In this document: positions 43,528 to 53,008 of the stretch, one piece after another
How the letters are laid out: every line of letters begins with the position of its first letter
How positions within the stretch are numbered: position 1 is the stretch's first letter
NCBI GenBank assembly: GCA_964484385.1
Contig: CAZAFV010000007.1
Coordinates: 1 to 64,000, forward strand
Direction: 5' to 3'
Source of the DNA: Poriferisodalis sp964484385
GTDB lineage: Bacteria; Actinomycetota; Acidimicrobiia; Acidimicrobiales; Poriferisodalaceae
DNA length: 64,000 bases
The notes under the pieces: generated by a model
Seen by the model: the letters and a program-made list of their open reading frames with translations, nothing else
Told to the model about the DNA's origin: nothing
The model's database searches: none
Translations under genes and position numbers: made by a program

Positions 43528-44658
43528 ATGAGCGACCAAAGCACACGCAACGAGACACTGCCTCGGGGAATTCCTGACGACCGTCCCTCAGATGGCGATG
43601 ACAGTGCACCCGTGTCGTTTCGCCTCGACGAGCTCCGGCCCTGGGGCATCGCGGCGTACGTGGCGGCCGGCATGGCTGCCGACGACGCTGCAACCGTCGT
43701 CGACAACCAACTCTGGTCGGACCGGCGCGGCGTCGACACACACGGCTTCCAGCGGGTGAGCTGGTACGTCAATTGGTTCCGCGACGGCACGACTGACCCG
43801 ACTGCACAGTGCGAGATCGTCACCCGCACGCCGTCAGTTCTCGTAGCCGACGGGCATCACGGGCTCGGCCAGCTCGTGATCACCCGGTTCATGGAGCAGC
43901 TCATTGAGGCCGCCCGCGAGAGCGGTCTGGTGGTTGGCGTGATCCGCAATTCCAACGACTGGGGCTGCGGCGCGAACTACCCGTACCAAGCCGCCGAGGC
44001 CGGATTCGTCTGCTACGGCACCACCACGTCGGTGCCGAACCTGGCACCGTTCGGCAGCCGCCGGAAGCTGTTCGGCAACAACCCGATCGTGTGGACGTTC
44101 CCCCGCCGCGCCCAGCCGCCGATCGTGCTCGACATGGCCATCACGCCCGTCGCGCTCGGCAAGGTGCTGCGGGCCCGCTCCGAGGGCTCGGAGATCCCGG
44201 TGGAGTGGGGATTTTTGGACCGCGACGGCAATCCCACGGTCGATCCCGACGTGGCGATGCGGGGCATCGTGCCGGCGATCGGCGGCTACAAGGGCATCGG
44301 CATGATCACGGCCTCGAACATCGCCGCAGGGATTCTGGGCGGCTCGGCCCACACCGGCGATGTGGCCGTGGGTCGGCGGGGGCAGTTCTTCCTGCTGATG
44401 GATCCGGGTGTGTTCCGCGACCGCGAGGGTTACTACGACGACATCGAGGACATGGTCGCCCAGATCCGCGCAGCCGGCGAAGAGGACGTGCTGCCGGGCC
44501 AGACCGTGTACCTGCCGGGCGAGCTCGAACAACTTGAGATGGATCGGCGGACTGCGGCTGGCACCGTCAGCTACCCCGCGTCGGTCGTCAGGTCGCTGGG
44601 CCGGGTCGGCAACGAGCTGGGCGTGCAGTTCGAATGCGAGCCGGTGACGTCGACATGA
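43528..44658 (+). CDS. Malate/L-lactate dehydrogenase (Ldh2) family oxidoreductase
   Basis: 376 residues. The family catalytic His is in RRGVDTHG (H72) and the NAD(P)-binding Rossmann-unlike core includes GHHGLGQLV and IGGYKGIGMI. Members reduce 2-oxo acids or oxidise ureidoglycolate, (S)-sulfolactate or malate. Its stop overlaps the ATG of the flavoprotein gene by ATGA. The N-terminal 28 residues are polar and extra. Confidence 0.87.
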   Translation: MSDQSTRNETLPRGIPDDRPSDGDDSAPVSFRLDELRPWGIAAYVAAGMAADDAATVVDNQLWSDRRGVDTHGFQRVSWYVNWFRDGTTDPTAQCEIVTRTPSVLVADGHHGLGQLVITRFMEQLIEAARESGLVVGVIRNSNDWGCGANYPYQAAEAGFVCYGTTTSVPNLAPFGSRRKLFGNNPIVWTFPRRAQPPIVLDMAITPVALGKVLRARSEGSEIPVEWGFLDRDGNPTVDPDVAMRGIVPAIGGYKGIGMITASNIAAGILGGSAHTGDVAVGRRGQFFLLMDPGVFRDREGYYDDIEDMVAQIRAAGEEDVLPGQTVYLPGELEQLEMDRRTAAGTVSYPASVVRSLGRVGNELGVQFECEPVTST

Positions 44659-45830
44659 GCGACAAGATGCTGGCGCTGGCGGCGGAGTGGATTCCGACGC
44701 TGCGGGAGCGCAGCGTTGAGATCGACTCGTTGCGGCAACTGCCGCAGGACCTGGCCGAGGCGCTGGCGGCCGATGGCTTCTACCGGACGCTGGTGCCGCC
44801 CGAACTGGGCGGGTTGGGGCTTCCACCGGCGGTGGTCGCTGAGATCGGTGAAGTGCTCGCCAGGGGCAACGCCTCGGCAGCGTGGTGCACGTTCATCGGC
44901 GCAACCTCGCAGATCATGTTCGCCGCGCTCGAGCCGGCCCAGCTCGCAGAGTTGCTGGAGAACCCCGATGTCATCACGGCCGGCGTTTTCGCACACTCGG
45001 GGACAGCCACGGCTGCACGCGGGCCCGACGGCGACGACGGGTACTTGGTGAGCGGGCGCTGGGCATGGGCCTCGGGTTCGCACAACGCGGCGTGGATCTC
45101 CGCAGGCGTGCAGATCGTCGATGGCAATGCAGCTGATCGCGGTGGCGACGGCCCCCAGTCGGCGCTCGGCCGGGCGTTCTTCCGGCCCGACGACATCGAG
45201 CTGCACGACGACTGGTACACCAGCGGGCTGCGCGGTTCGGGTTCGAGCACGTTCGAGGCTCACAATGTCTGGCTGCCTGCATCGCGCATCGCCTACGAGC
45301 GCTCGATCCTGAAGTCGTCGTACGCCGCTGAGCCGCTGTACCGCATGCCGCTGTTCGGCCTGCTGGCGCTGCCCATCGGCGCGATCGCGCTGGGGATGGC
45401 CCGGGCGAGCGTGGACGAAGTGATTGACGTCGCCGGGTCGAAGGTGCCCCAAGGCTCGCGCCGCACCCTGGGTCAGCGACCGGCGCTGCACTCGGCCGTG
45501 GCAGTGGCAGACACTGAGGTGCGGGCGGCCCGGACGCTGCTGTACGCGTGCATCGATGCCGCGTGGGAGCGCGCGCAGCACGGCTTGTCCGATTTGGAAC
45601 TGCGCCGTGACCTGCGCACCGCAACCACCCATGCGATGCAGACCAGCCTGCGAGTGATCAGCTCGATGAACTCGGCCGTCGGCGGCACGGCGGTGTTCGA
45701 AGCATCGCCACTGCAGCGTCACCTTCGTGACGCCCAGACCGCCTCGGCTCACTTCATGGTCGCGATGCCGGTGATGGAGTTGGCCGGCCGCACCTTCTTC
45801 GACCCCGACGCCGACACCTCCGGCCTGTAG
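44655..45830 (+). CDS. Acyl-CoA dehydrogenase-fold flavoprotein (group D monooxygenase-like)
   Basis: 391 residues from ATG 44655, coupled by ATGA to the preceding Ldh2-family gene. The N-terminal helical domain (FYRTLVPPELGGLGLPPAVV) and central beta domain (WCTFIG, GYLVSGRWAWASGSHNAAW) are of the acyl-CoA dehydrogenase type. The C-terminal part (SMNSAVGGTAVFEASPLQRH, RHLRDAQTAS) matches the HsaA/DszC-like flavin-dependent monooxygenases more than true dehydrogenases, and the canonical catalytic Glu is not evident. A hydroxylase using reduced flavin is therefore likely, with an unknown substrate. Confidence 0.82.
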   Translation: MSDKMLALAAEWIPTLRERSVEIDSLRQLPQDLAEALAADGFYRTLVPPELGGLGLPPAVVAEIGEVLARGNASAAWCTFIGATSQIMFAALEPAQLAELLENPDVITAGVFAHSGTATAARGPDGDDGYLVSGRWAWASGSHNAAWISAGVQIVDGNAADRGGDGPQSALGRAFFRPDDIELHDDWYTSGLRGSGSSTFEAHNVWLPASRIAYERSILKSSYAAEPLYRMPLFGLLALPIGAIALGMARASVDEVIDVAGSKVPQGSRRTLGQRPALHSAVAVADTEVRAARTLLYACIDAAWERAQHGLSDLELRRDLRTATTHAMQTSLRVISSMNSAVGGTAVFEASPLQRHLRDAQTASAHFMVAMPVMELAGRTFFDPDADTSGL

Positions 45831-45848
45831 ACCGTCGGCCAGCAGCGC

Positions 45849-47522
45849 TCAGTCGTCGCGACGGCGCTGGTGGGCGGGGAGCGGGAACGTGATCGGGATG
45901 AGTGCGGTCTGGTCGATATCGATCAGTGACGGTCCCACGGGGCCTGATTCGCCGCTGGCACGGGCCACCGCGTCGCCGAAGGCAGAGTCGAACTCGGCGA
46001 CGCTGCGCACGCGCTGGGCGGGCACGCTCATGGCCTCGGCCACCGCGACGAAGTCGATGCCGCCGATCTCGGTGCCGTGGTGGGAGTCCCAGAGCGCGTC
46101 CTGGATGATGCGCAACACGCCGTAGCCGCCGTCGTTGAAGACGCACACGATGACGGGCAGGCCGTGCTCGGCGAGCGTCGAGATCTCTCCGACCGACAGC
46201 ATCAGCCCGCCGTCGCCCTGAATCACGACGGTCGGCTGGCCGGAGGCGAGCGCCGCACCGACGGCCATCGGCACGCCGGGGCCGATGGCGGCATTGGCCG
46301 CCCGGATGGACGTGCGCGGCGCCACGATCGGCAAGAGCCGGTTGCCCCACATGTACCCGGGCACGGTGGTGTCACGAACGATGCGGGCATCATCGGGCAA
46401 CATCCGGCGGATTGCGTCGCAGATCGCCGCGTGGTCGGGTCCGATCTCGTCCCGCATCGCCTCCATGTCGGCCGAACGGTGCTTGCGGGCCCGCTCGACG
46501 TAGCCGTCGTCGATGGTGGGCGCCCCATCGCCCAGCCGTTCGAGCAGACCGGCCAGGCTGAGCTTCGCGTCCCCCACAACGGCCAGCGACGCCGGGTAGT
46601 TGAGACCGATCACGCCAGGGTCAGCGTCGAGATGGATCAGCTCGTCGGGCAATTGCAGCGCCCACACCCGGGTCGCGTAGTTCTGGAACCGGGTGCCCAC
46701 GGCCAGCAGCAGGTCAGCCTCGGCGAAGACGTCGGCCATCTGGGGACGGTCCGAACGGAAGCCCAGCGACAGCGGGTGCAGTTCGCTCAGGGCACTGCGG
46801 CCCTCGATCGTCGTCACCACCGGCGCACCGAGCCGCTCGGCCAACGCAGTGAGCTCGGCTGAGGCATCGGCGCTGACGACGCCACCGCCCGCCCAGATGA
46901 GCGGCCGCTGCGCGCTGGCGAGACGCTCGGCTGCGTCGTCGAGCAGCGATGCATCCGGTCGAATGCGGGGCACCTCGGGCGAGCCGGTTATGGGCCCGTC
47001 GCCGACCTTGGCGTACTGGAAATCGATCGGAATTTCCACAGCGCCGGGCTGGGGGCGACCGGTGCGGATGTCGTCGGCGACACGGGCGATCTCGGCAGAG
47101 ATCTCGCCGGGATGCCGCACGGAGGCCACGCTGCGACACACCGAGCGAAGCATGTCGGCCTGCTGATCGTTCTCGTGCAGGAAGCCCTTCCCTTTGCCAT
47201 AAAACCGTGACTCCGTCTGGCCGGTCACCATCAGCACGGCCGAACTGGTGAACGACGCCTCGTAGAGGCCGGGCACAGCATTGGCGGCGCCGGGGCCGGT
47301 GGAGGTGAGCAGCACGCCCATCTCTCCGGTGGCGCGGTAGTAGGCATCCGCAGCATGTGCAGCCGCCTGCTCGTGGCGGACCTTGACGACCTCGATGTCG
47401 TCGCGCACCGACAGCGCCTCATACATCGGCAGGTTGTGCACGCTGACGATCCCGAACACGTGCCGCACGCCCAGGCGCGCCAGCGTCGCCGCGACGGCCT
47501 CGCCCCCGGTCATTTCACTCAT
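45849..47522 (-). CDS. Thiamine-diphosphate-dependent enzyme, acetolactate-synthase/benzoylformate-decarboxylase family
   Basis: 557 residues from ATG 47522 (GTG 47531 is alternative), chosen for the GAGGTGA site. Catalytic Glu51 is in RHEQAAAHAAD. The ThDP motif is QGDGGLMLSVGEI, ending in VFNDGGYG, with ND where many members have NN. The middle domain lacks an obvious FAD signature. The family carboligates or decarboxylates 2-oxo acids. It faces the plus-strand dehydrogenases convergently with only 18 bp between stops. Exact reaction unknown. Confidence 0.86.
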   Translation of the reverse strand: MSEMTGGEAVAATLARLGVRHVFGIVSVHNLPMYEALSVRDDIEVVKVRHEQAAAHAADAYYRATGEMGVLLTSTGPGAANAVPGLYEASFTSSAVLMVTGQTESRFYGKGKGFLHENDQQADMLRSVCRSVASVRHPGEISAEIARVADDIRTGRPQPGAVEIPIDFQYAKVGDGPITGSPEVPRIRPDASLLDDAAERLASAQRPLIWAGGGVVSADASAELTALAERLGAPVVTTIEGRSALSELHPLSLGFRSDRPQMADVFAEADLLLAVGTRFQNYATRVWALQLPDELIHLDADPGVIGLNYPASLAVVGDAKLSLAGLLERLGDGAPTIDDGYVERARKHRSADMEAMRDEIGPDHAAICDAIRRMLPDDARIVRDTTVPGYMWGNRLLPIVAPRTSIRAANAAIGPGVPMAVGAALASGQPTVVIQGDGGLMLSVGEISTLAEHGLPVIVCVFNDGGYGVLRIIQDALWDSHHGTEIGGIDFVAVAEAMSVPAQRVRSVAEFDSAFGDAVARASGESGPVGPSLIDIDQTALIPITFPLPAHQRRRDD

Positions 47523-47644
47523 GGCAGTCACTCACCTCGGGCCTCGCTCATCGCACGCACGGTAGCCCTGCGGTGGCGCCAGCCGCCCGGCGTGCAGCAC
47601 GGCGCGGATTCGGCGCCGATGCCGACCGCCGCCGGTCTGATGGA

Positions 47645-48229
47645 TCAGGCGTCGAGGCTGAACGGCGGGTACTGATCGGTCAGCAGGTGCAGATACGCGT
47701 TCATGCGCAGGTTCACGCCAAACCACGAGACGACCCACCCGCGCATTCCGTCGGGCCATCGGCCGGTGAACAGCACTGCGAAGAAGCCGAGCACGACCAG
47801 AACCGCTGTGATGAGACCGGTGACCGCCGTGAACACCACGGCCGGAATCACCAAGATCAGCCGGAACGCGACCGTGAGCCGGTTGCGGTCGGTGAGCTGA
47901 GGCTCGATGTCGACGGCGACCGGAGTGCCTCCGGGCTCGGGTGCAGACATGTCGAACTCGAACGGTGGGTAGCGCTCGTGCAGAAAGTCGAAGTAGGCGT
48001 ACAGCCGGATGCTGTAGCGGAGGTACATGGACTGGAAGTCGGCCAAGCCCTTGGGCATCTTGCCGGTGAACACGATGGCGATCCAGCCGAACACGTTGAG
48101 CAGCCACGCGATGTGCTGCAGGATCTCGAAGATGATCAGGTGCGGAATCAGCAGCAGCCAGTGCACCAAGGGTCGCCAGTTGGCGATCCGCTCCGGTGAC
48201 TCGACGGTGACGGAAGCCGGGTAAGCCAT
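47645..48229 (-). CDS. DUF4389 membrane protein A
   Basis: 194 residues with two repeated modules: a hydrophobic helix pair followed by a soluble stretch and a YPPF motif (ERYPPFEF and DQYPPFSL). VFTGKMPKGLADF and LFTGRWPDGMRG mark DUF4389, a family of actinobacterial membrane proteins of unknown role. A close paralogue lies immediately upstream at 48296. Confidence 0.87.
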   Translation of the reverse strand: MAYPASVTVESPERIANWRPLVHWLLLIPHLIIFEILQHIAWLLNVFGWIAIVFTGKMPKGLADFQSMYLRYSIRLYAYFDFLHERYPPFEFDMSAPEPGGTPVAVDIEPQLTDRNRLTVAFRLILVIPAVVFTAVTGLITAVLVVLGFFAVLFTGRWPDGMRGWVVSWFGVNLRMNAYLHLLTDQYPPFSLDA

Positions 48230-48295
48230 GCCGCCGAACCTACTTGGAGGCTCGGAACCCTCCGGGCATCGCCCGGCGAAGGGCGGGGGTTGGGC

Positions 48296-48880
48296 CTATT
48301 CGGCGGTGCTGAAGGGCGGGTACTTGTCGGTCAGCATGTAGATGAAGGTCAGGTAGCGCGCGTGGACCCGGTAGAACCCGATCACCAAATCGCGCATGCC
48401 TGCAGGCCAGCGGCCGGTGAACAGGATGATGAAGTAGGCGATCGTCACCACTGCGACGACGAGATACGAGTAGACGGTGACGAAAACGATCTGCGGTAAC
48501 CCGTAGATCGGACGGAACAGTGCTGCCAGACGATTGCGGTTCCCCGGCTCCACTTCGACATTCACCGCCACCGGCGAACCGCCCGGATCCTCTGCCGACG
48601 AAGGGAAGTCAAACGGCGGGTACTGATCGTGGATGATGTGCACGAACGACAGCACACGGGGGTAGTAGCGGATGTACATCACCTGGAAGCTCGCGATGCC
48701 TGCGGGCACCTTGCCGGTGATGACGACCGCGAGCATGGTCACGATCGCGAGCAGCCAAGCCACTATGTGAAACACGGCGAGGATCACGAAGTGCGGGATC
48801 AGCATGATCCAGTGGACCAGCGGACGCCAGTTCGCCACGCGCTCTGAGGGTTGGACGGTAAGAGACGCTGGATAGCCCAT
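48296..48880 (-). CDS. DUF4389 membrane protein B
   Basis: 194 residues, same length and layout as its neighbour: NWRPLVHWIMLIPHFVI at the start, YPPFDF and KYPPFS ends of each module, and FTGRWPAGMRDL. The two genes are a tandem duplication about 65 bp apart. Between them lies a short hairpin-capable stretch (ccgggcgatgcccgg on the minus strand). Function unknown. Confidence 0.87.
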   Translation of the reverse strand: MGYPASLTVQPSERVANWRPLVHWIMLIPHFVILAVFHIVAWLLAIVTMLAVVITGKVPAGIASFQVMYIRYYPRVLSFVHIIHDQYPPFDFPSSAEDPGGSPVAVNVEVEPGNRNRLAALFRPIYGLPQIVFVTVYSYLVVAVVTIAYFIILFTGRWPAGMRDLVIGFYRVHARYLTFIYMLTDKYPPFSTAE

Positions 48881-49039
48881 ACCCCGAACCTACTCGCACC
48901 CTCGGCGGAGACTGTGACCCATTCGACGATGGCAGGCGCTCTACACAGCGACGAACGGAGCCGTCCCGCCGTGCTCGGCCGAAGGGAATCCAAAAACCTG
49001 TGGACCCGCACGTCGCCGTGCCGATTGAATGGGCAGTTC

Positions 49040-50443
49040 ATGCTCGTCTCGCTGACCTCGACGACACCTGATGCGACCGATCTGGGATTCCTGCTGCACA
49101 AGCATCCCGACCGGCTGCGATCGGTCGATGTCGGCTTCGGGCGCGCCCATGTCTTCTACCCCGAGGCGACGCCCGACCGCTGCACGGCCACGCTGTTCGT
49201 GGAAGTGGATTCGTTCGCAGCGTCCAAGCGGCACCCACGACGGCAGTCGTTCCATCTGGGAGGACTCGAGCCCTACGTGAACGACCGGCCGTACGCGGCA
49301 TCGTCAATGCTGAGCGTCGCCATCGGCCGGCTGTTCCGAACCGCGCTGGCCGGCACGTGCGATGCCCGGCCCGAACTCGTCGATCGGCCGCTCGATCTCG
49401 CCGTCGAGCTGCCGGCGCTGGGGGTGCGGGGAGGGGCGGATGTGCTCCGGCGGCTGTTCGAACCGCTGGGCTACGACGTCGAGTGCGCCCCCATCCCGCT
49501 CGACACGCAGTTCCAAGACTGGGGCGACAGCCGCTACTGCTCGGTCCGGCTGGCGGGCCAGCACACCGTCCGCCGCACACTGGAGCATCTCTACGTGATG
49601 CTGCCGGTGCTTGACGACCGCAAGCACTACTGGATCGGCCCCGACGAAGTCGACAAGCTGATGCGGCGCGGAGGCGAGTGGCTGGCCACCCATCCCGAGT
49701 CGGACCTGATCACACGCCGCTACCTGCGCTTCGGCACCCTCGCCCGGGAGGCGCTGGCGCGCCTCGCTGAAGCCGGCGAGGACGTCGAACGGGCCGACCA
49801 GCGCAATGACGACGCGGAGCAGGCGAACGAGCGCCGAATGAACCTGCGGGAGTTGCGTCTGGATGCGGTTATGGACGCCGTGCGGGGAGCGGGCGCCGGG
49901 CGAGTCGCCGACCTAGGTTGCGGCGAAGGACGGCTGTTGCAGCGGCTCATCGACGAACCTGCCGTGACAGAGGTGCTCGGCATGGACACTTCGATCGGGG
50001 CACTCGAACGTGCCGAGCGGCGCCTCGGTCTCGATGAGATGTCCGAGCGTCGACGGGAGCGCATCTCGCTGGCACAGGGCTCCCTCACCTACACCGACGA
50101 GCGCCTGCGCGGCTTCGACGTGGTCACGCTGGTGGAAGTCGTCGAACATCTCGATCTCGAGCGCCTCGACGTGTTCGCCGATGTCGTGTTCGGCCGCGCC
50201 GCCCCTTCGGCGGTCGTTCTGACGACGCCGAACCGCGAATACAACGTCAGCTTCGAACACCTCGGCCAGTCCGGGCTGCGCCATGGCGACCACCGCTTCG
50301 AATGGACGCGCGGCGAATTCTCGGCGTGGGCAGGCACCATCGAGGACCAGTACGGCTACGGCTGCGAGATCAGCGGCATCGGACCTGACGATCCCGCGTG
50401 CGGGCCGCCGACCCAGATGGCGGTCTTCCGCCGGGCACCGTGA
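49040..50443 (+). CDS. hen1: Bacterial Hen1 3'-terminal RNA ribose 2'-O-methyltransferase
   Basis: 467 residues from ATG 49040. The N-terminal half (about 1-250) carries the bacterial Hen1 N-terminal domain, starting LTSTTPDATDLGFLLHKHPD. The C-terminal half is a SAM methyltransferase (VADLGCGEGRLL) with the Hen1 manganese site: EVVEH and a downstream HGDHRFEW. Bacterial Hen1 marks repaired RNA 3' ends with a 2'-O-methyl group to prevent re-cleavage. It precedes pnkp by 10 bp, the classic RNA-repair pair. Confidence 0.93.
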   Translation: MLVSLTSTTPDATDLGFLLHKHPDRLRSVDVGFGRAHVFYPEATPDRCTATLFVEVDSFAASKRHPRRQSFHLGGLEPYVNDRPYAASSMLSVAIGRLFRTALAGTCDARPELVDRPLDLAVELPALGVRGGADVLRRLFEPLGYDVECAPIPLDTQFQDWGDSRYCSVRLAGQHTVRRTLEHLYVMLPVLDDRKHYWIGPDEVDKLMRRGGEWLATHPESDLITRRYLRFGTLAREALARLAEAGEDVERADQRNDDAEQANERRMNLRELRLDAVMDAVRGAGAGRVADLGCGEGRLLQRLIDEPAVTEVLGMDTSIGALERAERRLGLDEMSERRRERISLAQGSLTYTDERLRGFDVVTLVEVVEHLDLERLDVFADVVFGRAAPSAVVLTTPNREYNVSFEHLGQSGLRHGDHRFEWTRGEFSAWAGTIEDQYGYGCEISGIGPDDPACGPPTQMAVFRRAP

Positions 50444-50453
50444 GCAGCGTCCG

Positions 50454-52997
50454 ATGAGGCCCACGCTGACCGAGATCGAGATTGCCGAACCGGGGCTGGT
50501 CGTGCTGTGCGGCGCGTCGGGATCCGGCAAGTCCACCTTCGCCCGGCGGCACTTCGCTTCCACCGAGGTCGTGTCAAGCGACCAGTGCCGGGCCATGGTC
50601 GGCGACGACGAGACCGACCAGACCGTCACTGCCGAGGCCTTCGACCTGCTGCACACGATCGTGCGCAAGCGCCTCGAGATCGGTCGCCTCACCGTCGTCG
50701 ACGCCACCAATACCAAGCCGCCCGACCGCAAGGCGCTAGTTGAGATTGCTCGCCGGGCCGACCTGATGGTCACGGCCATCGTCTTCGACCTGCCGCTCGC
50801 ATGGTGCGTTGAGCGGAACAGTTCACGCGACGACCGCCAGACGCCGCGCCATGCCATCAAGCGCCAGCACGAAACACTGCGCCGCAATGCCCGGCGCCTG
50901 CGCAAGGAGGGCTTTGCCCGCGTCCACACGATCGGCACTGCCGACGAGCTGGACGCGGTGGGCATCGTGCGCACCAGGCTCTGGTGCGACCGCCGAGACG
51001 ACGTCGGGCCATTCGACATCATCGGCGACGTTCACGGCTGCCACACCGAGCTCGTCGAGCTGCTCGACCGCTTGGGCTACGACGTCGCCGCGCGCCCTAT
51101 CACCCACCCGGACAATCGACGGGCGGTGTTCGTGGGCGACCTTGTCGATCGTGGGCCCGGCGTTGCCGAGGTGCTCGAGGTGGCCATGTCGATGGTCGAT
51201 TCCGGCAGCGCGCTGTGCATCGCGGGCAACCACGAGAACAAGCTGGGTCGAGCCTTGGCGGGACGGCAGGTGCAGATGACGCACGGGCTGGCCGAGTCGC
51301 TCGCCCAGCTCGAGCAGCGCAGCGCCGCCTTCCGCGATCAGGTGGCCTCATTCGTCGGCGGGCTCATCAGCCACTACGTGCTCGATGGCGGCCGCTTGGT
51401 GGTCGCCCATGCGGGCCTTCCCGAGCGGTACCACGGGCGGGCGTCGGCTCGTGTGCGAGACATCGCGCTCTATGGCGACACTGACGGCGAGAGCGACGAG
51501 TACGGCCTGCCGGTCCGCTACCCGTGGGCCGCCGACTACCGCGGCGACGCGGCTGTGGTGTACGGCCACACGCCGGTGATGGCCGCGGAGTGGGTCAACA
51601 ACACGATCTGCGTGGACACCGGCGCCGTCTTCGGAGGCGAGCTGACCGCGCTGCGCTGGCCCGAGCGCGAGCTGGTGTCTGTACCGGTGGCCGAGGTGTA
51701 CTACGAGCCCATCCGACCCCTCAACGCCGAGCCTCCCGCCGAGGATCGGGCACACACCGCACTCGACATCAGCGATGTGGCGGGCAAGCACATCGTGGAC
51801 ACGTCCCTCGCCGGCCGCGTGACGATTGAGGCCGAGCAGTCCAGCGCTGCGCTGGAGGTGATGAGCCGCTTCGCCGTCGATCCCCGCTGGCTTGCCTACC
51901 TACCGCCCACGATGGCACCGGTCGCCACCAGCACCCGTGACGGGTACTTGGAGCATCCCTACGAGGCCTTTGCCTACTTCCAGCGTGCCGGCGTGCGCGA
52001 GGTCGTATGCCAGGAAAAGCACATGGGCTCGCGGGCCGTGGTGGTGATGGCACGCGACGCGGGTGCCGCAGAGGCCCGGTTCGGCATCGTCAACGAGGCT
52101 GGTGGCGTCATCGTGACCCGCACCGGACGGGCGTTCTTTGCCGAACCCGCGGCGACTGCTTCACTGCTGGCACGACTGCGTGCTGCGGCCGAACGCACCG
52201 GGCTGTGGGATCGCCTCAAGACCGACTGGCTGGTGCTCGATGCCGAGCTGCTGCCGTGGTCGGCGAAGGGCGCCGAGCTGATCCAGGGCCTGTACGCCTC
52301 GATGGGTGCAGCGGGCACAGCAGCCTTGGGCACAGCGAGCAGGCTGATCGCCGACGCATCCGAGCGCGGCGTAGCGCTCGACGATCTGGCATCCCGCACT
52401 GTCGAGCGGGCTTCCCATCTCGAATCGTTCATCGACGCATACCGGCAGTACTGCTGGGACACCGACGGGATCGAGGGTGTCGAGATCGCACCGTTCCAGA
52501 TCTTGGCAGCACACGGCGAGGTGCTCGCCCGCCGTCCGCACGCGTGGCACCTCGACGAGGTCGATGCGCTGATTGCCGAGGCTCCCGATGTGCTGCGTCG
52601 CACCGATCGCCGGCACGTCACGATCGACGACGCTGCGTCGATGGCCGATGCGACCGACTGGTGGCATTCGATGACCGAGCGTGGCGGCGAGGGCATGGTG
52701 GCGAAGCCCGCCGATCCCGTCACGGTCAGCGACAAGGATCTCGTGCTGCCCGGCGTCAAGTGCCGCGGCCGGGAGTATCTCCGCCTCATCTATGGAGCCG
52801 AGTACCTGGCGCCAGCGAACCTGCAACGGCTCCGCCAGCGATCGCTCAAGCGCAAGTCGTCACTGGCCCGGCGGGAATTTGCGCTCGGCATCGAGGCCCT
52901 TGACCGATTCGTAGCCAATGAGCACCTGTCGCGAGTGCACCAGTGCGTGTTCGCCGTGCTCGCGTTGGAGAGCGAACCCGTCGACCCCCGGCTCTAG
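50454..52997 (+). CDS. pnkp: Polynucleotide kinase-phosphatase-ligase Pnkp (bacterial RNA repair)
   Basis: 847 residues from ATG 50454. Three modules are visible: a 5'-kinase with P-loop GASGSGKST (20-28); a metallophosphatase with GDVHGCH (191-197), GDLVDRG (228-234) and GNHE (258-261); and an adenylyltransferase/ligase with nucleotidyl Lys522 in EKHMGSR. This matches Clostridium thermocellum Pnkp in architecture and length. The ligase needs Hen1 for activity, and hen1 sits directly upstream. The complex heals and seals RNAs cut by ribotoxins. Confidence 0.95.
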   Translation: MRPTLTEIEIAEPGLVVLCGASGSGKSTFARRHFASTEVVSSDQCRAMVGDDETDQTVTAEAFDLLHTIVRKRLEIGRLTVVDATNTKPPDRKALVEIARRADLMVTAIVFDLPLAWCVERNSSRDDRQTPRHAIKRQHETLRRNARRLRKEGFARVHTIGTADELDAVGIVRTRLWCDRRDDVGPFDIIGDVHGCHTELVELLDRLGYDVAARPITHPDNRRAVFVGDLVDRGPGVAEVLEVAMSMVDSGSALCIAGNHENKLGRALAGRQVQMTHGLAESLAQLEQRSAAFRDQVASFVGGLISHYVLDGGRLVVAHAGLPERYHGRASARVRDIALYGDTDGESDEYGLPVRYPWAADYRGDAAVVYGHTPVMAAEWVNNTICVDTGAVFGGELTALRWPERELVSVPVAEVYYEPIRPLNAEPPAEDRAHTALDISDVAGKHIVDTSLAGRVTIEAEQSSAALEVMSRFAVDPRWLAYLPPTMAPVATSTRDGYLEHPYEAFAYFQRAGVREVVCQEKHMGSRAVVVMARDAGAAEARFGIVNEAGGVIVTRTGRAFFAEPAATASLLARLRAAAERTGLWDRLKTDWLVLDAELLPWSAKGAELIQGLYASMGAAGTAALGTASRLIADASERGVALDDLASRTVERASHLESFIDAYRQYCWDTDGIEGVEIAPFQILAAHGEVLARRPHAWHLDEVDALIAEAPDVLRRTDRRHVTIDDAASMADATDWWHSMTERGGEGMVAKPADPVTVSDKDLVLPGVKCRGREYLRLIYGAEYLAPANLQRLRQRSLKRKSSLARREFALGIEALDRFVANEHLSRVHQCVFAVLALESEPVDPRL

Positions 52998-53008
52998 CCC
53001 TGCAATCG

